Shown piece after piece: positions 37,618 through 46,482 of a DNA stretch of 64,000 bases (positions are counted from its first letter, which is position 1; each line of letters begins with the position of its first letter). Position numbers and translations under genes: made by a program. This DNA is from Planctobacterium marinum. GTDB taxonomy: Bacteria; Pseudomonadota; Gammaproteobacteria; Enterobacterales; Alteromonadaceae. The notes below the pieces were generated by a model. It saw nothing but the letters and a program-made list of their open reading frames with translations. It made no database searches and had not been told where the DNA came from. The DNA is taken from the NCBI RefSeq assembly GCF_036322805.1, contig NZ_AP027272.1, positions 124,001 through 188,000 on the forward strand, in the 5' to 3' direction.

Positions 37618-39678
37618 ATGTTAAATAAAGAAAAATTAAATAACCTTACTGGCGAAATTTGGAAATCTGCTGAGCGACTAAGGGGCAAATTCAAAGCCTA
37701 TGAATACCAAAGTGTGGTATTGCCCATTATTGTAATCCGTCGCATTGAATGTGTATTAATTGAATGGCGTCAATCAAAGCGTGAAGAGATCCAAAATAAG
37801 CGTTCTGACATTCAAGATGACGCGTTAGAAACAATGGTGAAGCAGTTGGAGCTCAAACATCATATCTATAATAAAACCAACTGGACACTTAAAAAGGTAA
37901 CGGAAGAAGATCCTACCTTATTGGAAGATAACTTTCGCGCATACATCAACGGCTTTTCTGAGAATATCCAAGATATCATTGACCATTTTGATTACCGAGC
38001 AGTAATTGGAAAAATGAAAAAAAATGGTCGTTTGTCTCCAATATTAAATCAATACGCAACTGAGAAGCTTGGTCCAGAGCACTTGTCGAACCTAGAAATG
38101 GGTTATGTTTACGAAGAGCTATTACGCAGGTTTTCTGAACAAAGTGGTGAAGAAGCTGGAGAGCACTTTACACCTCGTGAAGTTATACGCTTGATGGTTG
38201 AGTTGCTTGATGTACAAATCGACAACCGCCATGTTTCCATATATGACCCAGCATGTGGAACCGGCGGCATGCTGTCTGTTGCTAAAGAACACATGCTTGA
38301 TACCGCGAAAAATGAAGACGAGCGAAAGCGTCGAGATGACCTTATTACTCTTCATGGTCATGAGTTGCAGCCACAGAACTACGCTATCTGCCAGGCTGAT
38401 ATGCTCATCAAAAATGATACCCATGCCCAAATCTGTTTTGGTAACTCGTTAATTCCGCATAGACCTGATAACGAAGAACCCGGTGATCAGTTAGCGAGTG
38501 CCAACGATAAGTTTGATTACATGTTATCTAATCCGCCTTTTGGTGTTACCTGGGGTGGTAAAGATGGCTATGAGACAGAAGCGAAGAAATACAGTGATAC
38601 GCGTTATAAAGCGGGAATGCCTCGTTCCAATGATGGTGCATTATTATTTTTACAAACCATGTTGGCAAAGATGAAGCCACAGGAAGATGGTGGAAGTCGT
38701 ATTGCTATTGTTTTTAATGGCTCTCCACTGTCGAACGGAGACTGCGGCTCTGGCGAAAGTGAAATTCGCCGCTGGATTTTAGAAAATGACTGGTTAGATG
38801 CAATCGTCATGTTGCCTGACCAACTATTTTATAACACGGGTATTTTTACTTATGTCTGGCTGTTAACCAACAACAAGCCCGCTAGTCATGAAGATAAAGT
38901 CATGCTGATTGATGCCCGCAAACAGTTTGATAAAGAGCCAAAATCTTTCGGTAATAAACGTAATCGAATTCTTGAGTCTCATCGTCAGTGGATCGAGGAA
39001 CAGTATCGAAACGGTTGGAATGACGATTATCAAAACGACAAAGTCAAAATATTTAAAACAAAAGACTTTGCGTATCACAAAGTCTCAGTCGTTTTTTGGC
39101 AAACAGATGAAAATGACAAGCCAGCCATAGTTACTGAAAGTTATGACAAGGCATTCACTTCTGCAAATATAAAGAAAGAACAGGATTTTTATGATTCTGA
39201 GCTTTCATTTGAGGTAACTCTAAACTGGCAAGGAAATGTTAGAACAGTTTCATTCGAACTGCAGCCTGACGATAGTTTTACCAAAATTTATGATTCTAAG
39301 GTGAAAGGTGCCTTTTCAGATAAGATTTCAGGGATTTCCAAAAAATTTGATACTGCAAAAGAACGTAACAAAGCGATTAAAGAATTCATCAAAGCTGTTG
39401 ATGTCATTGCTGTTAAATATACTCATCGTCACTATATAAAAGACGATGAGTATATCCCTTATGGAACTGATATTACGAGTTTCCTTGAGCAAGAAGTTAA
39501 AAAAGCAATTATTCGATGGTCTGATTCACCCCAATTGGGTTATGAATTTTTACCAAACAAATACTTTTATGAATATCAAGAACCAAGATTAGCAAGTTCT
39601 CTATTAGAAGAGTTTTGGGCACTAGAAGAAAAAGCCGAGGCTATTCTAAAAAACTTGGGTGGAACCCTACACAAATGA
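37618..39678 (+). CDS. hsdM: Type I restriction-modification methyltransferase subunit HsdM
   Basis: N6-adenine methyltransferase of the type I system; 686 residues from ATG 37618 (GAAG upstream, start MLNKEKLNNLTGEIWKSAERLRGKF as in homologues; the frame is open to a GTG at 37591). The helical HsdM N-terminal domain comes first, then the SAM motif YDPACGTGGMLSVA near residue 215 and the catalytic NPPFG near 305. Its stop overlaps the hsdS start by four bases (ATGA). The target sequence cannot be read from it. Confidence 0.93.
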   Translation: MLNKEKLNNLTGEIWKSAERLRGKFKAYEYQSVVLPIIVIRRIECVLIEWRQSKREEIQNKRSDIQDDALETMVKQLELKHHIYNKTNWTLKKVTEEDPTLLEDNFRAYINGFSENIQDIIDHFDYRAVIGKMKKNGRLSPILNQYATEKLGPEHLSNLEMGYVYEELLRRFSEQSGEEAGEHFTPREVIRLMVELLDVQIDNRHVSIYDPACGTGGMLSVAKEHMLDTAKNEDERKRRDDLITLHGHELQPQNYAICQADMLIKNDTHAQICFGNSLIPHRPDNEEPGDQLASANDKFDYMLSNPPFGVTWGGKDGYETEAKKYSDTRYKAGMPRSNDGALLFLQTMLAKMKPQEDGGSRIAIVFNGSPLSNGDCGSGESEIRRWILENDWLDAIVMLPDQLFYNTGIFTYVWLLTNNKPASHEDKVMLIDARKQFDKEPKSFGNKRNRILESHRQWIEEQYRNGWNDDYQNDKVKIFKTKDFAYHKVSVVFWQTDENDKPAIVTESYDKAFTSANIKKEQDFYDSELSFEVTLNWQGNVRTVSFELQPDDSFTKIYDSKVKGAFSDKISGISKKFDTAKERNKAIKEFIKAVDVIAVKYTHRHYIKDDEYIPYGTDITSFLEQEVKKAIIRWSDSPQLGYEFLPNKYFYEYQEPRLASSLLEEFWALEEKAEAILKNLGGTLHK

Positions 39679-41003
39679 ATGTAGAACTAAATAATAACTT
39701 AACTTGGTATGGCGAAATCCCAAGTGATTGGGAGGAGTTACGTATAAAAGATGTAGCTTGTATTTCTCCTAATTATTCTCAGGATAAACCAAGCGATTTC
39801 GAAGAGTGTACAATCGTTCCAATGGAAGCTGTTTCAACTATTGGCCACTTCAATTTAGAAAATAAGTCTCTATACATTGATGTCTCTGATGGTTTACCTA
39901 ATTTTGAGGCTGGCGATGTTCTTTTTGCAAAAATAACTCCTTGTATGGAAAATGGTAAAGGTGGCTTTGTGGATAGCTTACCTACACGTTATGGGTTTGG
40001 TAGCACTGAGTTTCATGTTTTGCGCCCTTCGTCCAAAGTCGATGGAAAGTTCCTTTATTATTATACTTTTAATCCAACTTACAGAAAGTATGCTGAAGCA
40101 AACATGACGGGAGCCGCCGGTCAGAAACGTGTATCCAGTAACTTTTTGAAGTTTACCAAAGTGTTCTTGCCACACATTGACGAGCAGCGTTTGATAGGTA
40201 ATTACCTAGAGAAAAATTGCTCAGCAATTGATAAGGCAATTAGCTTTAAGTTTGATCAATTAGAGAAATTAGAAGATTTACGTCAGTCGATAATTTTCAA
40301 AGCAATGGTAAAAGGACTGGACGAAGATATTCCTATGAGAAGCTCTGATATTCCTTGGTTTGGTGATATACCAGAGCACTGGGAAGTAGAGTCACTGAAA
40401 CGTCTTTTAATTGAACCCTTAAAGTATGGTGCAAATGAAGCGGCTGAATTAACAGATCCTGACCTGCCTAGATATATTCGAATTACAGATTTCGATAATT
40501 CCGGAAAATTAAAAGATCATACTTTCAAATCTCTTGCCAATGATAAAGCTGAAGGATATTACATAGAAGAAGGAGATATTCTTTTTGCTCGAAGCGGTGC
40601 AACCGTTGGAAAAACATTCTTATTTTCTAACTACAATGGTAAGGCGTGTTTTGCTGGATATTTGATACGAGCCAGGTGTAATACCGCAAAGATACTTCCA
40701 GAGTTTTTATATCTATTTACAAAGTCAAAGGGATATACTGATTGGAAAGATAGCGCGTTTACACAAGCAACAATTCAGAATATTGGTGCTGATAAATACT
40801 CATATCTACCAATTGTTCAACCTCCAATAGGTGAGCAGAAGAAGATAATAGAATTTGTTAATCGAGAGACTGCACGTATTGAAAGCATTGAAGAGAAACT
40901 TAAAAATCAGATTTCAGTCTTAAGAGAGTACAAACACTCACTGATTCATGAATGCGTTACCGCTAAACGCCGAGTAACAGAAGCAGATTTGACTATGTCA
41001 TAA
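39675..41003 (+). CDS. hsdS: Type I restriction-modification specificity subunit HsdS
   Basis: The specificity subunit, 442 residues, with two target-recognition domains each opening with the same kind of motif: WYGEIPSDWEELRIKDVA near residue 10 and WFGDIPEHWEVESLKRLL near residue 235. Each ends in a long conserved helix spacer (FDQLEKLEDLRQSIIFKAM near 200; NRETARIESIEEKLKNQI near 405). Two intact domains imply a bipartite recognition site. Start at ATG 39675 overlapping hsdM. Confidence 0.92.
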   Translation: MNVELNNNLTWYGEIPSDWEELRIKDVACISPNYSQDKPSDFEECTIVPMEAVSTIGHFNLENKSLYIDVSDGLPNFEAGDVLFAKITPCMENGKGGFVDSLPTRYGFGSTEFHVLRPSSKVDGKFLYYYTFNPTYRKYAEANMTGAAGQKRVSSNFLKFTKVFLPHIDEQRLIGNYLEKNCSAIDKAISFKFDQLEKLEDLRQSIIFKAMVKGLDEDIPMRSSDIPWFGDIPEHWEVESLKRLLIEPLKYGANEAAELTDPDLPRYIRITDFDNSGKLKDHTFKSLANDKAEGYYIEEGDILFARSGATVGKTFLFSNYNGKACFAGYLIRARCNTAKILPEFLYLFTKSKGYTDWKDSAFTQATIQNIGADKYSYLPIVQPPIGEQKKIIEFVNRETARIESIEEKLKNQISVLREYKHSLIHECVTAKRRVTEADLTMS

Positions 41004-41018
41004 AGCAAGGATGTTCCC

Positions 41019-43979
41019 ATGGCAGATAAAGCAGAATTAATATTTCAAAAGCATATTGCGACGTTTCTCAACAAGCAGCATGAGTATGCTGTGCTTGAGC
41101 AGAGCGAGATTACTGATTTAGAGCATTATATTGCTGAAGATCATTTGCTGGCTTTTATCCGCGCCAGTCAAGGAGCAACGCTAGAAAGATTAAAATCAGA
41201 TTATGGCAGTGATGCTCCTCAAGAGATAATGCAGGCATTAAAAGAGCAGCTTACTATCGCTCCGTTATGGGTAGTTATTAGGAATGGTTTAAACGTGCGA
41301 GGCCATCACTTCAAATTGTATGGCCCTAAGCCCCGATCTCACGACAGTGCGGCCAATGACTTGTACAAAGAGAATCGTATCACGTTTAAATGTGAACTTG
41401 TAATTAGTGAAGCAAAGCGGCCCGACATAGTTTTGTTTCTTAATGGCTTGCCAATTATAGTTATAGAGCTAAAACATGAAGCCAGTGGTCAAAATGTGCA
41501 TGATGGTGTCACTCAGTTTAATAAGCGAAACCATGCCGACAAGATCTTTCAATTACCATTTTTGTACATCGCTGCTGACACATCGGAAGTAAAAGTTGCA
41601 ACATCACCAGTAAACGAGAACAACTTCCGCTGGTTTAATACCGGGTTAGAGAACCACCCAATCACAGAAGGCGAATACCCCGTTGAATACTTATACCGTG
41701 ATGTTCTCTCGAAAGATTCAATATTAGAAGCCATCAGCTTTTTCCTCGTTTATGTACCCAAGGAAGAAGCTGATGGGGATAAACCTGAAAAACCCGCTTA
41801 CAGTATATTCCCCCGCTACCACCAGTCTCGCATGGTGAAAGATGTTTCAGAAAATGTACTTCAACATTTTTCTGAGCATGGCCATTTAGGAAAAAAGTAC
41901 CTTATTAACCATTCAGCAGGCTCTGGTAAAACCTTGTCTATTAGCTGGCTAGCGGATCGTTTACATAGCCTTTATAAGCCCGAAACCAGTGACAAAGCAG
42001 TCGAGATGATTTTTATCCTTACTGACCGTAAGAGCTTAGATAAAAATGTCAGAGATGAACTTGTTAACTTTAATCATTTAGATGGTGTGATCAAGTTTGC
42101 TAAGAAGTCTAAATTTCTGGCCCAATATATTAAAAATAGAGCATCAATCATCGTTACGACTCAGCAAAAGTTTGTCAAAGTACTAGAGATATTAGAATCG
42201 GACGAGTCTTTGAAAAAGCTGAAAGTGGCATTTCTTATCGACGAAGCTCATCGCTCTCAAGAAGGAAAAATGGGCACGGCTATAAGAGTGCCTTTCCGTG
42301 AAAAAGCCAATGAACAAGAATCTCCGGATACGGAAGGAACGGCAGAAGATGATAAAGATCCTGCTGACGAAATGGCTAAAATTATTCGGGCCCATGATAA
42401 CAACCAATTATTTGTAGCCTTCACTGCCACTCCTAGCAATGCAACAGTCCAGTTATTTGGAGAAGCGTTTGATACATACAGTGAAGCAGAAGCGATTCAA
42501 GAAGGTTACATTGTTGATGTCGCTGCAAGCATTATTTCTTATGAAACCTTGTATCACTTAGACAGCCCCGTTATTCCACCTAAAGATGACAAGCTGTATC
42601 CTCCAGGCGTCATCAGCAAGGCGCTAAAGAATGTCGCATTTCAGGATGAAGGACTTATCCAATATAAGTCAGAAGTGATGCTAAGGATTTTTGACGAAGA
42701 TGTAAGGCCACTAATCAACGGAACTGCTAAAGCTATGATTGTGACGAGTTCACGACTAGCAGGACTTAGCTATTACCACATTCTAAAAGAAAAGCTGAGG
42801 GATAAGAATGAAGCTGACCCGAGTCGATTTGACTATAAAGTGTTATATGCATTTTCTGACTTTGTTCACCCCAAGAGCAATGAAGTAATAACTGAGGCTG
42901 ACGTAAATAGTTTAGGGCCGAACGAACTGATTGAAGATCGCTTTGAAGGCAACGAATACAAAATCATGGTCGTTGCGAGTAAGTTTCAAACTGGCTTCGA
43001 CCAGCCACTTCTTGCGGGAATGTTTTTAGACAAGCCAGTTTATGATCGTAACGCAGTGCAGACTGTATCAAGACTGAATCGCTGTAGTGACGGGAAAGAC
43101 AGCGTGGTTGTCGTTGACTTCACTAACAATGCAGCCAACATTCAAAAAGCTTTTAATAAATATAGAAAAGGTACTCCTTATGTGACTTCAGAGCCGGATA
43201 AGGAACAATGCATTGAAATTTATAAGTCCATATTAAAACAGGGATTATTTACTGATATTGACGCGGATGATTACTTGAAAATGCTTCATGGCGTGGCTGC
43301 TGATGTTGCCCTTCAAGCGGAAGTTGTTAAATGGAGGAGGCGATTTGAAAGCCAGTTTTCTGAAGTTGATGATCGGAAGGCATTTGTTTATTTGCTGGCT
43401 AAGTTAGTAAAATCTTATGATTTTTTAAGTTGCTTCTTCGAATATTCAGAGCAGCTTACAAACTTCTGCGCTTTTGCAGATTTCATTGGGCCGCAACTTA
43501 TCAAGCAGGGTACCGTTTCTGACCTCATGAAATATATTCGTAAGGTTGAACTGTCAAAGGCTACTGTGCGTTATCAAGGCGTCCAAGAACTAATCCCCAA
43601 GACCATCAAGACTAAGTCTGGTGGTAAAGGTCCTGGTGGAGCACCAAAAAAAGTGACGATCTCAGACATGCTGACAAAGCTTAAAGAACAATTTGATATC
43701 AGTGATGAAGAAGCGTTAGTAATTAAACAAGTTTGCGAGGAGAAGTCATCTGACAAGCTAGTGCAAGATACCGTTCATTCGCACATAAACGATGAGCTTT
43801 ACTTGCGTAACTATTTTCGCCCGCAACTTAGGAAATCAATTGAAGCCAGCTATGACGAGCTCGGTATGTTTGAGCAATTGACGGATCCTAAGTATACCGA
43901 TGATGGTTCCATTTTTGACACAATGGCTTACACAGTGATTGCATCTCAAGCGTCCATATTCAGCTCAAGGCACATTTAA
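41019..43979 (+). CDS. hsdR: Type I restriction enzyme HsdR
   Basis: Motor and nuclease subunit, 986 residues. The N-terminal PD-(D/E)XK nuclease motif is RPDIVLFLNGLPIIVIELKHE near residue 132; the translocase has Walker A NHSAGSGKTLSI near 300, the DEAH box FLIDEAHRSQ near 410, FTATPS near 470 and the motif VI segment NAVQTVSRLNRC near 680. All the expected catalytic residues are present, so restriction is probably active. It starts 16 bases after hsdS, in one operon with hsdM and hsdS. Confidence 0.93.
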   Translation: MADKAELIFQKHIATFLNKQHEYAVLEQSEITDLEHYIAEDHLLAFIRASQGATLERLKSDYGSDAPQEIMQALKEQLTIAPLWVVIRNGLNVRGHHFKLYGPKPRSHDSAANDLYKENRITFKCELVISEAKRPDIVLFLNGLPIIVIELKHEASGQNVHDGVTQFNKRNHADKIFQLPFLYIAADTSEVKVATSPVNENNFRWFNTGLENHPITEGEYPVEYLYRDVLSKDSILEAISFFLVYVPKEEADGDKPEKPAYSIFPRYHQSRMVKDVSENVLQHFSEHGHLGKKYLINHSAGSGKTLSISWLADRLHSLYKPETSDKAVEMIFILTDRKSLDKNVRDELVNFNHLDGVIKFAKKSKFLAQYIKNRASIIVTTQQKFVKVLEILESDESLKKLKVAFLIDEAHRSQEGKMGTAIRVPFREKANEQESPDTEGTAEDDKDPADEMAKIIRAHDNNQLFVAFTATPSNATVQLFGEAFDTYSEAEAIQEGYIVDVAASIISYETLYHLDSPVIPPKDDKLYPPGVISKALKNVAFQDEGLIQYKSEVMLRIFDEDVRPLINGTAKAMIVTSSRLAGLSYYHILKEKLRDKNEADPSRFDYKVLYAFSDFVHPKSNEVITEADVNSLGPNELIEDRFEGNEYKIMVVASKFQTGFDQPLLAGMFLDKPVYDRNAVQTVSRLNRCSDGKDSVVVVDFTNNAANIQKAFNKYRKGTPYVTSEPDKEQCIEIYKSILKQGLFTDIDADDYLKMLHGVAADVALQAEVVKWRRRFESQFSEVDDRKAFVYLLAKLVKSYDFLSCFFEYSEQLTNFCAFADFIGPQLIKQGTVSDLMKYIRKVELSKATVRYQGVQELIPKTIKTKSGGKGPGGAPKKVTISDMLTKLKEQFDISDEEALVIKQVCEEKSSDKLVQDTVHSHINDELYLRNYFRPQLRKSIEASYDELGMFEQLTDPKYTDDGSIFDTMAYTVIASQASIFSSRHI

Positions 43980-43995
43980 TGTGCCTGAGCTTTGA
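43962..43995. terminator. Bidirectional terminator between hsdR and the convergent unknown gene
   Basis: Stem AGCTC..GGCACAT / ATGTGCC..GAGCT with a TTA loop, starting inside the last hsdR codons. The two convergent genes end within about 20 bases of each other and appear to share it. Confidence 0.6.
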
Positions 43996-43999
43996 TATG

Positions 44000-44455
44000 T
44001 TAACTATGGATTGACCAGATCAACACTTCGTCTTCTGAGCAATTGTCAGTCCACAATAAGCCTTCGTAAGTATTCGAAATCAAGCGTTCCAAATACTGAG
44101 TTGGACGATCCTTAAACGGCAGAAATCTGATTTCTGATACTCTCAAGTACACTGAGCTGAATTCATACAGCCCAGCCATCACCTTCCCATCCACACCACG
44201 TTCTATGGCTTCTTGTTGAAAAGAAAATGCGCCAATTTCTAAAGCATTTGATTGGCGACAAATACCATATAGTGGAAATTTCGCAACATTGATTCCGGCA
44301 ACGTGATAAATCACGTCCTTGAGGTGCAGCCTCGATGGGCCTTGCATCGCCCCTTTAAACCATGGGATTTCAGTCCATGGCTCAACAGCATTAGAGTTTA
44401 TTAATTCTGCAGCTTCATCCCATTTTTTCTTTTCAGGCTTAAGCAGTTGCAACAT
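44000..44455 (-). CDS. Element-encoded protein of unknown function
   Basis: A 151-residue, probably cytoplasmic protein with no recognised domain. It starts MLQLLKPEKKKWDEAAELINS and has several aromatic-rich segments (VEPWTEIPWFKGAMQG, RPTQYLERLISNTYEGLLWTD). A ribosome site AGGAGAAG lies before the ATG. It is convergent with hsdR and lies upstream of int on the same strand order (int, then this gene downstream is not the case: int is upstream on the minus strand). A link with the restriction system or with the integrase is possible but unproven. Confidence 0.6.
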   Translation of the reverse strand: MLQLLKPEKKKWDEAAELINSNAVEPWTEIPWFKGAMQGPSRLHLKDVIYHVAGINVAKFPLYGICRQSNALEIGAFSFQQEAIERGVDGKVMAGLYEFSSVYLRVSEIRFLPFKDRPTQYLERLISNTYEGLLWTDNCSEDEVLIWSIHS

Positions 44456-44598
44456 AGCTCTTCTCCTTGCTTCCAGTTACATAAAATATTAAATCACATG
44501 GAACGGCAATGTTCGTGAAGTCAGTGAAATAATTATTAGTAGATGTCTGTTTAGATTATTCCCTCCAATAACTTAAATTTTTATGGAGGGAGTAGGGG

Positions 44599-45621
44599 TT
44601 ATAGGGCTAGTTTTCGGGCAATGTCGTCGGGCCGCAAATGAGTATAACGTTTGAGCATCGCTAGGTCCTTGTGGCCGGTTATTGCGGACACTTCCATCAT
44701 TTGTAGGCCCATCTCAAAGAAACGACTAGTTGCTTCATGACGTAGATCATGAAAACGTAAACCCTGTATGCCAGCTCGTTTTGTAATTCTGCGAAATGCT
44801 TGACCGATCGAGTCGCCACGAATGTCGAAAATGGGACCAGCAGATTTTCGTGGTTGGGATAAAATTACTTGTGTTGCTTTTGGCGACAATGGAACTGTTC
44901 TGCTCTCACCATTTTTTGTGTCTAACAAATGAATTGTTGAATTGACCTCGTTAAAGTTCTCCCAGCACATGCATGAATAACCATGCTCACCAATTTCTTC
45001 TGCATCACGAGAATTTACAATTTCACCTCGTCTCATTCCCGTCTCAATTGCGAATACAATAACATCGTGAATAACTCCCCCATAGTTTTTGGCGTTGCAT
45101 AACAGCAAATTTTCTTCACCAGCAAACAAACGTCGATCTCTTGGTTTACCCTTCGAAGGAAATGAAACTGGGTCGACAGGATTACCACGCGGCAGATGCA
45201 CTTGCCACTCGTTCATCGCATATTTGATCATGCGTTTAATAAACGCTAGCTCCTTTCGCACCGTGTCATTTTCGACATTTTCAAGTCGATAAGATTTAAA
45301 TTCTCTGATGACGGAAACTGTGAGGTCGATTAGTCTCAAGTGCCCCATTATTTTCTTTAAATGGTTAATCTTACTGCGCGTGCTTTTAGCTGATTTTTGT
45401 TCACGAACAACCTCGTACCAGTAGCGCTCAAACACGTCATTCATCAGCATTGATTCTGCATCATGCGTTGATTCAAATACTCCTTTATCAATCGCACTCT
45501 CTATTTGTCTAGCCCATTTCTGGGCATCTGACTTCAATCTGAATGTTTTAGATTGGTTAATTCCGTTTCGTCTGCACTTTGCCTGCCATTTGCCGTTAGC
45601 TCGTTTTGTTATCGTGGCCAT
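44599..45621 (-). CDS. int: Tyrosine recombinase (integrase)
   Basis: The integrase of 340 residues. An N-terminal AP2-like arm-binding domain is seen (MATITKRANGKWQAKCRRNG), then the SAM-like core-binding domain (about 60-150), then the catalytic domain with Arg in ETGMRRGEIV near 190, HDLRHE near 290, and His/Tyr in ITGHKDLAMLKRYTHL near 310-325. All catalytic residues are present. A weak hairpin (CCCTCCA/TGGAGGG, 44561-44590) follows its stop. The gene starts about 220 bases from the tRNA-Arg, the usual layout. Confidence 0.93.
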   Translation of the reverse strand: MATITKRANGKWQAKCRRNGINQSKTFRLKSDAQKWARQIESAIDKGVFESTHDAESMLMNDVFERYWYEVVREQKSAKSTRSKINHLKKIMGHLRLIDLTVSVIREFKSYRLENVENDTVRKELAFIKRMIKYAMNEWQVHLPRGNPVDPVSFPSKGKPRDRRLFAGEENLLLCNAKNYGGVIHDVIVFAIETGMRRGEIVNSRDAEEIGEHGYSCMCWENFNEVNSTIHLLDTKNGESRTVPLSPKATQVILSQPRKSAGPIFDIRGDSIGQAFRRITKRAGIQGLRFHDLRHEATSRFFEMGLQMMEVSAITGHKDLAMLKRYTHLRPDDIARKLAL

Positions 45622-45679
45622 TTCATATACCCCTGTTAGTTATCAACGAAGAGGTATTTTCAATGAAATGAGTTCGAAC

Positions 45680-45711
45680 TTTTGGGGCGTCATTTTGAAA
45701 AAATGTGCCAC
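45680..45711 (-). promoter_or_regulatory. 32-bp repeated sequence upstream of int (copy A)
   Basis: Matches 30781-30812 at 27 of 32 positions when read on the minus strand. It ends 58 bases before the int start codon, close to the 53-base spacing seen at the AlpA-like gene, and in the same orientation to the gene. Likely a shared operator or promoter. Confidence 0.6.
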
Positions 45712-45841
45712 CTTTTTTCAACAAGTGAGAATTGTGGGTGCGAGAATTGTTTAACATAAGAAGCCCCTTGGTAATGCATCAGTAAAGACAATCGAAAATT
45801 CGTTGTCCCCAATGTGTCCCAATGAGCCAAAAGAGAAGAAG

Positions 45842-45918
45842 TGGCCCGCCCGAGAGGATTTGAACCTCCGACTTCACCCTCCGGAGGGGTGCGCTCTATC
45901 CAGCTGAGCTACGGGCGG
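45842..45918 (-). tRNA. tRNA-Arg(CCG), complete, carried inside the element
   Basis: Seventy-seven bases including encoded CCA. Acceptor CCGCCCG/CGGGCGG, D arm GCTC..GAGC with A20, anticodon arm CACCC-CTCCGGA-GGGTG (anticodon CCG, reads CGG), variable AAGTC, T arm GGAGG-TTCAAAT-CCTCT, discriminator G73. All stems pair. It differs in acceptor, anticodon stem and T loop from the host tRNA-Arg split at the element ends, so it is not a simple copy of it. It lies between int and the right attachment core. Confidence 0.93.
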
Positions 45919-46024
45919 CCTGTAATAACCGACTTAAAGTTAGCATCCACTTACATCTTTGTATGAGCAATGCCAATTTCAACGAAAGTTTAAGCTAACT
46001 TTCATTGAGCCCCCATTTTTCGAC

Positions 46025-46070
<46 letters not shown>

Positions 46071-46222
46071 ATAAATTGTGCTTGTGAGTATGCTGTACGA
46101 GCATTTAATCACAGTTGTAGAGTGAATTACCGGGGATTTTGAAAATAGATTGACGCATTAAAGTCATCATAAACACATCCCTGATGATCGTCACCCAGTC
46201 TCGACGTCCTGTCTCGCCGTTC

Positions 46223-46270
46223 ATCACTCTCGGAGTGATTACCTATCACTCCTGGTCTTCTTCGAAGACC
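46223..46270. repeat. Cluster of overlapping inverted repeats beside the tRNA relics
   Basis: ATCACTC (46223-46229), GAGTGAT (46233-46239) and ATCACTCC (46245-46252) let the middle segment pair with either neighbour, giving two exclusive hairpins. A third hairpin GGTCTTC-TTC-GAAGACC spans 46254-46270. No function is assigned; it may be part of a dispersed repeat. Confidence 0.55.
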
Positions 46271-46277
46271 GTTCTTC

Positions 46278-46298
46278 ACCCAGCTGAGCTACGGGTGC
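46278..46298 (-). pseudogene. Short 5' fragment of a second tRNA-Arg-like gene
   Basis: On the minus strand it reads GCACCCG, TA, GCTC, AGCTGGGT, identical to the host tRNA-Arg 5' end as far as the D loop, then diverges into the hairpin cluster. It is a relic, not a functional tRNA. Confidence 0.65.
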
Positions 46299-46482
46299 TG
46301 AACCGGGGCGTAATGATACGGATCTCCTCTACTTCAGGCAACTGCTTTGTCGGTATTCCATTAAGAAAAGCGAATTAGCGACGTATAATCACCAGATTCG
46401 GGTTGTCGCGGCGTATTAAGTGGCTATAATCGTTTCAGTTTAATAAATATCGGTCTACGACAGTAACTGCGGAACAAGAGAA

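Noticed and set aside
44561-44590. Hairpin CCCTCCA/TGGAGGG after int as a terminator
   Set aside because: No U-run on the int strand and a long loop; kept only as a note in the int entry.
29598-45886. Alternative right boundary inside the complete tRNA-Arg at 45842-45918
   Set aside because: Joining the left 3' half to that tRNA's 5' half breaks the anticodon stem and leaves a C-C acceptor mismatch, whereas the 46025-46070 half pairs perfectly.
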